The notes beneath the pieces are model-generated. The model was given only the letters and a program-made list of their open reading frames with translations, did no database searches and was not told the DNA's origin. A program made the position numbers and the translations under genes. Shown here piece by piece: positions 1 to 6,276 of a stretch of 6,883 bases of DNA (its first letter is position 1; each line of letters begins with the position of its first letter). Source of the stretch: Bacteroidota bacterium (GTDB lineage: Bacteria > Bacteroidota > Bacteroidia > Bacteroidales > FEN-979); NCBI GenBank assembly GCA_026391755.1, contig JAPLDN010000205.1:1-6883 (forward strand), read 5' to 3'.

Positions 1-1005
1 GTTTCCGATACTTATTCCCCACCCCAGTATATACAATGCATGATAAACAAAGATCTTCCTGATACGCCGGCTGGATAGTCCAAGGGCTTTGAGTACACCT
101 ATCATTGAAGTCCTCTCAAGGATCAGTATCAGCAAAGTGGAGATCATGGTGATAGCTGAAACCGAGATCATCAGCGCAAGAATTATAACCACATTCATAT
201 CCTGCAAAGCAAGCCAGTCAAAGATCTGGGGATACAACTGGTAGATTGTAGAAGCATCCAGCTGGAAACCGATCTGGTGGTATACATATTTCCCCATCTC
301 CTCAATATCCCTGAAATCATTGAGCACTACTTCGAATCCCCCGATCTGACTACTGTTCCATCCGTTGATCTTCTGTATGTGGACCAGGTTACCGATTACA
401 TACAACTTGTCGAATTCCTCCAGTCCTGTTTCAAAAATTCCGCTGACCCTGAACTTCCTGCCAATAGTATGCTCCCCATAGATAAAATACATTCTTACCG
501 GGTCGTTGACATTGAGGTTCAGCAAATTGGCCAGACTCCTCGATATGATCACGTCATTTTTCCGGGCGGTATCGGAATAATCAGGGATAGTCCCTTCGGC
601 CATCCGTTTACGAAAGAATACCCAGTTATAATCGACTCCCACTCCTTTAAGGACCACACCCTGTATCTGGTCGGAAGTCCTTATAATCCCTGCCTTACTT
701 GCATAGGCCTGTATATATTTAATCTTCGGATGGAGCCTCAGACCCGAAAGAAACGGCTGCCGGCTTTCAACAGGGAACGGTACAAGGTTGGTATTTTCCG
801 AGAATCTTGTAATCTGGATATGTCCTGTAAATCCGATAACTTTATCACGGATTTCCTGCTGGAAGCCCGTGAGAATGGCAATGGAGACGAACATGATCGT
901 TAGGCTCAATGCAATAGCCAGGATGGATATCCTGATCACAGGGCGGGAGTAATGCCCCCTGCTGCCTTTTATCATCCGGTGAGCTATGAAGAGATCGGTG
1001 TTCAA
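1..1005 (-). CDS. LolC/LolE-type ABC transporter permease (FtsX family), C-terminus cut by window edge
   Basis: Inner-membrane permease of the lipoprotein-releasing (LolCDE) / MacB / FtsX superfamily. By family knowledge it works with a LolD-type ATPase to extract lipoproteins from the inner membrane; no ATPase gene is in the window. I translated 335 codons without a stop. One membrane segment lies at about residues 23-47, followed by a soluble periplasmic MacB_PCD-like region to about 265. A second membrane segment spans about 270-293, then comes the FtsX-typical cytoplasmic stretch with GVLKALG (about 302-308), and the start of a third segment at the window edge. Relatives run about 400-415 residues, so some 70-80 are missing. 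I chose the TTG start at 1005 because the residues it adds (NTDLFIAHR) match the conserved LolE-type N-terminus. The first in-frame ATG, at 975, would delete them. A different FtsX-family exporter is possible; a LolE role is inferred from the overall architecture. Confidence 0.88.
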   Translation of the reverse strand, partial: MNTDLFIAHRMIKGSRGHYSRPVIRISILAIALSLTIMFVSIAILTGFQQEIRDKVIGFTGHIQITRFSENTNLVPFPVESRQPFLSGLRLHPKIKYIQAYASKAGIIRTSDQIQGVVLKGVGVDYNWVFFRKRMAEGTIPDYSDTARKNDVIISRSLANLLNLNVNDPVRMYFIYGEHTIGRKFRVSGIFETGLEEFDKLYVIGNLVHIQKINGWNSSQIGGFEVVLNDFRDIEEMGKYVYHQIGFQLDASTIYQLYPQIFDWLALQDMNVVIILALMISVSAITMISTLLILILERTSMIGVLKALGLSSRRIRKIFVYHALYILGWGISIGN

Positions 1006-1016
1006 GCAAATTGATT

Positions 1017-1024
1017 TATCTTTA
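1017..1024 (+). promoter_or_regulatory. Weak candidate -7 element for namZ
   Basis: TATCTTTA matches TAnnTTTG except for the last base and sits about 20 bp before the namZ start codon. I see no TTG at the proper distance upstream; only a GTG at 998-1000 is near. It abuts the permease -7 box on the opposite strand, so the two promoters would be back to back. Confidence 0.22.
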
Positions 1025-1052
1025 CAAAAATAGAAACTTATTCCATGCTCAA
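1025..1052 (-). promoter_or_regulatory. Candidate Bacteroidetes-type promoter for the permease gene
   Basis: Reading the minus strand, TATTTTTG (1032 to 1025) matches the Bacteroidetes -7 consensus TAnnTTTG exactly. A TTG lies 17 bp upstream (1052 to 1050), at the short end of the accepted spacing. Transcription would begin about 13 nt before the TTG start at 1005. The upstream box overlaps the first codons of the divergent namZ gene. The A/T-rich setting makes a chance match possible. Confidence 0.42.
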
Positions 1053-2220
1053 GAGAATCAAACCCCAACTTATCCTGACGGTACTACTTATTCTTGGATT
1101 TAACCTGGCAGCTTTTACCCAGGTAAAACCGGCCGCATATCAAACCGACAGGTACATTAAGATCCTTCATGGCAAAAAAATAGGTGTGGTTGCCAATGCA
1201 TCTTCCATTGTAAGGAACACGAATATCGTTGACACTCTGATTAATTCAGGTATAGATGTGGAAGTGGTTTTCTCACCCGAACATGGGTTTAAGATGAAAG
1301 ATGAGGCCGGACAATTATCAACTGATTATACGGATCCCGGTTCAGGACTGAGGATCATAACACTTTACGGCTTAAAGAAAAAGCCTGCTGCCATGGACCT
1401 GGCAGGGCTCGACATGGTAGTATTTGACATACAGGATGTTGGGGCTCGCTTTTATACCTATATAAGTACCTTAAGCCTGGTAATGGAAGCCTGTGCCGAG
1501 AACCATGTCCAGGTACTTGTTCTTGACAGGCCAAATCCCAACGCGTTTTATATTGACGGACCTGTACTCGATCTCAAATATAAATCCTTCGTCGGCATGC
1601 ACCCTGTCCCGCTTGTTTACGGGATGACCATTGGAGAGTATGCAAAAATGGTGAATGGAGAAGGATGGCTTAAGGGAGGGATAAGCTGCGATCTAAGCGT
1701 TTTACCTTTAGAGAACTATACACACCAGACTGCATGGTTCCCCACTGCAAAACCCTCACCCAACCTGCCCGATGCCAATTCCATACTGCTCTATCCTTCG
1801 CTATGCCTGTTCGAAGGCACGGTCATCAGCGTGGGAAGGGGAACGCAAATACCTTTCGAAGTTTACGGTCACCCCGGCTTGCAGGGCTACCCTTTCAGCT
1901 TCACCCCTGAAGCTATCAAAGGAATGGATTCCAAACCCATGTATAAAGACAAGACCTGTTTCGGGGAGAACCTGCAGCATTATTACGAGCAGCATATGGC
2001 CGACAAAGGCCGGATAAACCTTTCCTGGCTGATCAAAGCGTTTCATTCCCTTGGCAGTAAGCCCGATTTTTTTAATCCTTATTTTGATCAGCTTTCAGGC
2101 ACTTCAGCACTACAGGAGCAGATCATCAAAGGCATGAAAGAAGAAGATATAAGAAGCAGCTGGAAAGCCGGCATTGAAGCCTTTAAGAAGATCAGGGCGA
2201 GGTATCTGCTATACCCGTGA
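1045..2220 (+). CDS. namZ: Secreted NamZ-type exo-beta-N-acetylmuramidase (DUF1343, GH171)
   Basis: Exo-acting glycosidase family that removes MurNAc from the non-reducing end of peptidoglycan-derived sugars (established for Bacillus subtilis NamZ and a Tannerella forsythia relative). The 391 residues begin with a Sec signal peptide (basic MLKRIK, hydrophobic core about 8-24, cleavage near residue 26), so the enzyme is exported to the periplasm or anchored or secreted beyond it. Family hallmarks are visible in order: GKKIGVVAN (43-51), SPEHGF (77-82), FDIQDVGARFYTY (127-139), LDRPNPN (160-166), YGMTIGE (192-198), KPSPNLP (236-242), YPSLCLFEGT (250-259) and SVGRGTQIPFE (262-272). The C-terminal half ends in the typical RARYLLYP. 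Length is normal. E79 and H80 of SPEHGF are plausible catalytic-site residues (inference). The gene converges on an aminotransferase, and its TGA stop lies in the first unit of a heptamer repeat array. No other MurNAc recycling genes are visible. Confidence 0.93.
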   Translation: MLKRIKPQLILTVLLILGFNLAAFTQVKPAAYQTDRYIKILHGKKIGVVANASSIVRNTNIVDTLINSGIDVEVVFSPEHGFKMKDEAGQLSTDYTDPGSGLRIITLYGLKKKPAAMDLAGLDMVVFDIQDVGARFYTYISTLSLVMEACAENHVQVLVLDRPNPNAFYIDGPVLDLKYKSFVGMHPVPLVYGMTIGEYAKMVNGEGWLKGGISCDLSVLPLENYTHQTAWFPTAKPSPNLPDANSILLYPSLCLFEGTVISVGRGTQIPFEVYGHPGLQGYPFSFTPEAIKGMDSKPMYKDKTCFGENLQHYYEQHMADKGRINLSWLIKAFHSLGSKPDFFNPYFDQLSGTSALQEQIIKGMKEEDIRSSWKAGIEAFKKIRARYLLYP

Positions 2221-2307
2221 CTCGTGGACTCGTGACTCGTGAACCGAGAATTGGGAACCGAGTCACGATTAACGGTTTCCGGATCACGGATCACGGATTA
2301 CGATTTT
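2216..2307. repeat. Degenerate heptamer repeat array filling a convergent intergenic gap
   Basis: From 2216 the sequence falls into about 13 consecutive units in a 7-bp register, one unit having 8 bp. In order they are CGTGACT, CGTGGACT, CGTGACT, CGTGAAC, CGAGAAT, TGGGAAC, CGAGTCA, CGATTAA, CGGTTTC, CGGATCA, CGGATCA, CGGATTA and CGATTTT. Twelve of the 13 begin with CG. The left side reads as CGTGACT on the plus strand and the right side as CCGTGAT on the minus strand, so the block is roughly head-to-head and able to fold. The stop codons of both convergent genes lie inside it: namZ TGA in unit 1 and aminotransferase TAA in unit 12. The pattern resembles the heptanucleotide STRR repeats described in cyanobacteria, but identity with any named family is not claimed. 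Confidence 0.8.
2231..2267. terminator. Possible bidirectional terminator hairpin within the heptamer array
   Basis: CGTGACTCG (2231-2239) and CGAGTCACG (2259-2267) form a perfect 9-bp inverted repeat around a 19-nt loop. A second copy of the left arm lies at 2216-2224. A shorter CCGTGA/TCACGG pair (2215-2220 with 2284-2289 or 2291-2296) could enclose it. It sits between two convergent genes, where a bidirectional terminator is expected. There is no adjacent T-run, so an intrinsic terminator in the classical sense is unproven. Confidence 0.35.
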
Positions 2308-3497
2308 CTGCCTGGATAGACCTTAAGCGCCGCGTCGAGGCATTTCATGGATTCGCGCAGATCGTTCACATTAAGCACATAACTGATTCGTACTTCATCT
2401 ATCCCTCTTCCTTTAGTGGAGTAGAATCCCGTTCCCGGGGCCAGCATCACGGTCTTTCCGTCGCAATTGAAATCCTGCAGCAACCACTGGCAAAATTTAT
2501 CCGAATCATCGATAGGGAGCCTGGCCATGGCATAAAAAGCTCCGCCCGGGTTAGGACAGAAGCAGCCATTCATTTTATTAATGGATTCAACGACCAGATT
2601 ACGGCGCTGAAGGTACTCGGCAAGCACGTCTTTTATATATGAATCAGGTGTGCTGATGGCTTCTTCCCCGACGATCTGGCCAAAGGTTGGCGGGCTCAGT
2701 CGCGCCTGGGCAAATTTCATGGCAGTAGACATCACTTCCCTGTTATGGGATATCATCACACCTATCCTTGCTCCGCATGCGCTGTAGCGCTTTGAGATGG
2801 AATCGAGTAGAACTACATTCTGCTCTATCCCTTTAAGATTCATTACCGAATAATGCTCCTGCCCGTCATATACGAATTCACGGTAGACCTCATCTGCAAA
2901 TAAAAACAGCTTATGCTTCAGCACGATCTCCTTAAGAAGCTCCAGTTCTTCCCTTGAATAAAGATAACCTGTCGGGTTGTTCGGATTGCAAACCATGATG
3001 GCTTTTGTCTTTGGCGTTATGGCTTTTTCAAACGCTGCCATAGGGGGAAGTGCAAAGCCGTTTTCAATGATGGAATCGATCGGCCTGACAACCACTCCTG
3101 CAGCAACCGAGAACCCGTTATAGTTAGCATAAAAAGGCTCGGGAATGATGATCTCGTCACCCGGATTCATGCAGGTGAACATGGCAAACATGATCGCTTC
3201 GCTTCCACCGGTGGTAACGATCATTTCTTCAGGACTGACCTCTATCCCGCATTTATGGTAATATTCGGCAAGCTTTTTCCTGTATGATGGGATCCCTGCC
3301 GAATGGCTGTATTCAATTACTTTCAGGTCGGTATTCCGGATCTTGTTCATCACATTTTCCGGTGTTGGGATATCGGGCTGCCCTATATTAAGATGGTAAA
3401 CCTTGATGCCTTTTTTCTTGGCTTCATCGGAGAAGGGAACTAATTTTCGGATTGGAGAGGGAGGACAGATTTGTCCACGGTCTGAGATAGTTGGCAT
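2298..3497 (-). CDS. PLP-dependent class I/II aminotransferase (aspartate/aromatic aminotransferase-like)
   Basis: Cytoplasmic fold-type I aminotransferase that moves an amino group between an amino acid and a 2-oxo acid through pyridoxal phosphate. The 399 residues show the whole active-site set: LNIGQPD (36-42), TTGGSEA (95-101) of the phosphate-binding loop, NPNNPTG (171-177) with N174 expected near the PLP ring, ADEVY (201-205) with D202 for the pyridine nitrogen, SISKR (233-237) with Schiff-base lysine K236, ARIG (243-246), and R370 in VRISYV for the substrate carboxylate. Length is typical. The ATG at 3497 gives the N-terminus usual in Bacteroidota relatives (MPTISDRG, then SPIRKLVPF). 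The substrate cannot be read from sequence; aspartate, aromatic or branched-chain donors are all possible. It follows the DUF1573 gene by 69 bp on the same strand, and that gap contains a hairpin. I saw no promoter motif directly upstream, so readthrough from DUF1573 is plausible. Confidence 0.93.
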   Translation of the reverse strand: MPTISDRGQICPPSPIRKLVPFSDEAKKKGIKVYHLNIGQPDIPTPENVMNKIRNTDLKVIEYSHSAGIPSYRKKLAEYYHKCGIEVSPEEMIVTTGGSEAIMFAMFTCMNPGDEIIIPEPFYANYNGFSVAAGVVVRPIDSIIENGFALPPMAAFEKAITPKTKAIMVCNPNNPTGYLYSREELELLKEIVLKHKLFLFADEVYREFVYDGQEHYSVMNLKGIEQNVVLLDSISKRYSACGARIGVMISHNREVMSTAMKFAQARLSPPTFGQIVGEEAISTPDSYIKDVLAEYLQRRNLVVESINKMNGCFCPNPGGAFYAMARLPIDDSDKFCQWLLQDFNCDGKTVMLAPGTGFYSTKGRGIDEVRISYVLNVNDLRESMKCLDAALKVYPGRKS

Positions 3498-3523
3498 GGC
3501 TGAAGTTTTTGATAAAGCAGCAA

Positions 3524-3542
3524 AGCCAGCTTTTGGCTGGCT
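3524..3542 (-). terminator. Hairpin between DUF1573 and aminotransferase genes (weak terminator or leader structure)
   Basis: AGCCAGC (3524-3530) and GCTGGCT (3536-3542) form a perfect 7-bp, G/C-rich stem around a 5-nt loop. On the minus strand the stem is followed by TTTGCTGCTTT, a broken T-run. It lies 24 bp after the DUF1573 stop and 26 bp before the aminotransferase start. It could be a leaky terminator that lowers downstream expression, or a 5-prime leader element of the aminotransferase mRNA. Confidence 0.42.
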
Positions 3543-3566
3543 ACACTGAAAGAGATTAATTTATAA

Positions 3567-4031
3567 TTACTTGCTGACGGGGGTCGCGCCCTGTTCAGCT
3601 TGCTTTTCCGGTGTTGTTGAAACCGGTTTTGCAACAACAGTCCCTTTGATAGTTAACCTGATAGATGCTGACTTGGCATTCGAATTAACAGTAATGGTCT
3701 TATTGATAGGGCCAACGTTATTCGTGTTGTAAGTCACCTTGATCACGTCACTTTTACCTGGGAGTACAGGTTCCTGTGGCCATGAAGAGGTTGTACATCC
3801 GCAGGATGTGATTGGTTTGGAAAGGATCAAAGGTTCTTTCCCGGTGTTTGAGAATTTAAATTCGCAGGCTCCGTCGGCGCCCTGGAAGATTGTGCCGTAA
3901 TCATGCACCAGTTTATCAAAAGAAATTTCGGGAGCATTCGGGTTTACCGGTGGCTGCTGGGCTGCATCCTGGGCATTTACTGCAAAAGCAGCGAACATTA
4001 CGAACAGGACTGAAAGCAAAATTTTCTGCAT
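3567..4031 (-). CDS. Secreted DUF1573 domain protein
   Basis: Protein of 154 residues with a clear signal peptide (MQKILL, hydrophobic core about 5-18, cleavage near VNA-Q at 20/21), so it is exported to the periplasm or cell surface. The body, about residues 35-132, is a single DUF1573 Ig-like beta domain. Its hallmarks are DYGTIFQG (44-51), a beta strand ending FSNTGKEPL (60-68), SCGCTT (76-81), the proline-rich SWPQEPVLPG (83-92) and a final ITVNSNAK...LTIKG strand pair. C77 and C79 of the SCGCT motif are the family signature. The tail after 132 is rich in Pro, Thr, Gln and Lys and looks unstructured. Function in the family is not established; the domain is very common in Bacteroidota. The gene has its own consensus promoter at 4066-4094 and is followed by the aminotransferase gene. 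Confidence 0.9.
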   Translation of the reverse strand: MQKILLSVLFVMFAAFAVNAQDAAQQPPVNPNAPEISFDKLVHDYGTIFQGADGACEFKFSNTGKEPLILSKPITSCGCTTSSWPQEPVLPGKSDVIKVTYNTNNVGPINKTITVNSNAKSASIRLTIKGTVVAKPVSTTPEKQAEQGATPVSK

Positions 4032-4065
4032 ATTATATTGATTTGTAGGTTTATAAAATGAAACG

Positions 4066-4094
4066 CAAAATTACGAAAAAATATTGTTCACCAA
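4066..4094 (-). promoter_or_regulatory. Bacteroidetes-type promoter for the DUF1573 gene
   Basis: On the minus strand, TTG (4094 to 4092), an 18-bp spacer (4091 to 4074) and TAATTTTG (4073 to 4066) reproduce the TTG / 17-23 bp / TAnnTTTG Bacteroidetes housekeeping promoter without mismatch. Transcription should begin near 4060. That leaves an A/T-rich leader of about 28 nt with no Shine-Dalgarno before the ATG at 4031. Confidence 0.68.
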
Positions 4095-4162
4095 GGTCTG
4101 TATCATTAATGTTTTATAAAGAGTGTTCCTGTATAAAAAGGTTGGCCGGCATTTATAACCCC

Positions 4163-6250
4163 TTACCGGATGCTGTCGAGTATCTCTATCAGCTCTTCCA
4201 GTTTAAAAGGCTTTGTGATATAACTGTTTACACCGGCCTCAAAACATTTCTCCTCATCATCTTTATCGGCATTGGCAGTGATGGCACAAATATGAATGGC
4301 CTTTTTTGAAGGATCAGACTGTTCGATCAGCCTGATCTCCCTGCTTGCCTGGAGCCCGTCCATTTCGGGCATGAAGATATCCATAATGATGAGGTCGTAT
4401 TGGTTCTTTTTAAACATGTCCACTGCAATTTTTCCATTCTCGGCCACATCGATATGGTGACCCAGTTTGCTGAGGGTAACGGTAGCAACCTTCTGGTTGA
4501 TAAGATTGTCTTCGGCAAGCAGGATCATGAGTTTCCTGGTCTCAGTCCTGGGAAGGGGTTTCGCTGGAACCTCTGCAACAGGCCTTATGATCTTATTTGT
4601 AATCGTATTATAAACAGAAAACCATAATTCTTCAGGGAGGAACGGACGTTTTAGAACGCAGCCGAATCCCATTTCGGAGATCTTATCCGGGATGGACGAA
4701 CCCTGGTAATGAAGTAACAGTTTACCGATCTTCGCCCAGGCCGGGTTGGGTGTGAATGATCCCTGGGCCAGCTTTGCTGCCTCAAGGTCAACAATGACCA
4801 GGTCGGCAGGCTTATTGATTTTATTCCTGTGAGAGATCTCCTGCAAGCCGTCGGTTAAGGTGATAAAATGTTCGACATCGCAGTCCAGCCTGCCCAGGTA
4901 ATCCATTAACACCTTTGCATTGACTGACGAAGGATCAATCACAATTACTTTGAGGCCCTTTATTTTCGGATCAGCTGCAGGAGGTTCAGACCCGGGAGCT
5001 TTTTCAAGAATTACATTAAAGATGAAAGAAGAGCCTTTGGAAGGTGTGCTTTCGACATTTACTTCTCCTTTCATTTTCGAGATCAGGTGCCTGGCTATGG
5101 CAAGGCCAAGCCCGCTGCCTCCGTATTTTCCTGTCGACGGACTTATCCTGGTAAATGAAGTGAATATCCTTTTCATGGCTTCTTCGGAAATACCAATGCC
5201 CGTATCGGTAACCCTGAACTGGATGTTAACGTTATCCTCATCCCAGGAAAGGAAATGAGCTTCAATCGTAATCTCTCCATTCTCTGTAAATTTCACCCCG
5301 TTATCAGCAAACACCCTTAACACCTGGGTTAACCTTGCAGGATCTCCTTTGACCTGCGTGGGGATGTTCGGGTCGATGAAAGTAATCACCTCCAGCCCTT
5401 TTTCCGCGGCTTCGGGTACGATTACCGACAGAAGTTCCTCAATAACGTCATATATACTGAAGAAAGAACTTGTGAGCTCGATCTGGTCGGCTTCGATCTT
5501 CAGAAAGTCCATGATGGTATTAAATACCGAAAGCAGGTTGGTTGCCGAATCCACAATAATCTCAAGATATTCCATCTGTTCAGGTGAAAGCTCAGATTGC
5601 TTCAGTATCTCGGCCATACCCACCACTCCCGAGAGGGGAGTGAATATCTCATGTGCCATCGTTGAGAGAAATGAGCTTTTAGCCCTGTTGGCTTCGTCGG
5701 CTTTTTCAAATTCGGTCAGAAGCTTCTTTTCATGGACTTTTTTCCGTTCTACGTCCATCGTCACTCCAAGAAGCCTTGAAGGTTTCCCAAGTATATCCTT
5801 TTCAAGTATCTTTCCTTTGTCAAACACCCACTTCCACTCTCCCGACGAGGTTTTCAGCCTGTATTCCGATTCAAAATAGTCTGTTGCACCGTTCAGATGT
5901 CTTTCAAGGTTTGCTTTTACTTCGGGTGCATCCTCATGATGAATAAGCTCGAGGAAAGCCGAAAATGTTGCAGGCAGGAATTCTTTTTTCAGCCCAAGCA
6001 GCAAAGCCATATTCTCACTGCAATCCAGCTTCCCGCTTTTGAAATCCCAATCCCACCAGGCCAGCTGGCTGGCTTCAAAGGCCATGGTGAGCCGTTCGCT
6101 AACCTGGTTGAGCTCTCCGAAAACCTCTTGAAGCCGGTCATTCGATTTCTGATAGGTTCTCTGTATCTCTTCCCATTGCATGGAAGCAAGCCTTACCACT
6201 TTGAGCTCCGACTCAAGCTCCTGTATTCTTTTCTTTAAATCTTCTGACAT
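4163..6250 (-). CDS. Soluble PAS hybrid histidine kinase with degenerate and intact receiver domains
   Basis: Cytoplasmic hybrid sensor kinase of 695 residues with no membrane segment or signal peptide. An N-terminal coiled coil covers about 2-55. A PAS domain with PAC-like end covers about 52-168 (AWWDWDF, then SGEWKWV). HisKA covers about 186-255, with phospho-acceptor H200 in MAHEIFTPLSG. HATPase_c covers about 295-416, with N317 in the N-box, DTGIGI (349-354), FTSF (363-366) and GGSGLGLAI (377-385). A receiver-like domain at about 431-550 keeps D488 but lacks the acidic pair, the Thr and the Lys. A complete receiver at about 574-691 has E580/D581, D624, T658 and K680. The output is phosphotransfer only; no DNA-binding domain is present, so a separate partner is expected. 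It starts 26 bp after the ODP gene stop with no promoter motif between them, suggesting co-transcription. Confidence 0.95.
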   Translation of the reverse strand: MSEDLKKRIQELESELKVVRLASMQWEEIQRTYQKSNDRLQEVFGELNQVSERLTMAFEASQLAWWDWDFKSGKLDCSENMALLLGLKKEFLPATFSAFLELIHHEDAPEVKANLERHLNGATDYFESEYRLKTSSGEWKWVFDKGKILEKDILGKPSRLLGVTMDVERKKVHEKKLLTEFEKADEANRAKSSFLSTMAHEIFTPLSGVVGMAEILKQSELSPEQMEYLEIIVDSATNLLSVFNTIMDFLKIEADQIELTSSFFSIYDVIEELLSVIVPEAAEKGLEVITFIDPNIPTQVKGDPARLTQVLRVFADNGVKFTENGEITIEAHFLSWDEDNVNIQFRVTDTGIGISEEAMKRIFTSFTRISPSTGKYGGSGLGLAIARHLISKMKGEVNVESTPSKGSSFIFNVILEKAPGSEPPAADPKIKGLKVIVIDPSSVNAKVLMDYLGRLDCDVEHFITLTDGLQEISHRNKINKPADLVIVDLEAAKLAQGSFTPNPAWAKIGKLLLHYQGSSIPDKISEMGFGCVLKRPFLPEELWFSVYNTITNKIIRPVAEVPAKPLPRTETRKLMILLAEDNLINQKVATVTLSKLGHHIDVAENGKIAVDMFKKNQYDLIIMDIFMPEMDGLQASREIRLIEQSDPSKKAIHICAITANADKDDEEKCFEAGVNSYITKPFKLEELIEILDSIR

Positions 6251-6276
6251 GTATCAATCGCTTTAAATAAGCTTTA

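Noticed and set aside
277..903. A 208-codon open frame on the plus strand.
   Set aside because: It lies antisense to the permease gene, whose minus-strand translation gives clear FtsX/LolE features. The plus-strand product resembles no family, so it is a shadow.
973..975. ATG as the permease start codon.
   Set aside because: It would remove the conserved N-terminal segment NTDLFIAHR that precedes the first membrane helix in this family.
2216..2307. CRISPR array.
   Set aside because: Units are 7 bp, contiguous and without spacers; no cas genes are near.
2217..2642. A plus-strand open frame running from the heptamer array into the aminotransferase.
   Set aside because: It begins in repeat sequence and overlaps the conserved C-terminal part of the aminotransferase on the other strand; no recognisable protein features.
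4112..4138. Inverted repeat TTTTATA / TATAAAA downstream of the kinase as a terminator.
   Set aside because: The 7-bp stem is entirely A/T with a 13-nt loop and would be unstable; chance is likely in such A/T-rich intergenic DNA.
4058..4309. A plus-strand 83-codon open frame.
   Set aside because: It covers the DUF1573 promoter and the antisense of the kinase C-terminal receiver; the product looks like an antisense translation.
5349..5879. A 176-codon Ser-rich open frame on the plus strand.
   Set aside because: It is antisense to the HisKA and HATPase region of the kinase, which has unmistakable motifs; the Ser-rich composition is an artefact of the complementary codons.
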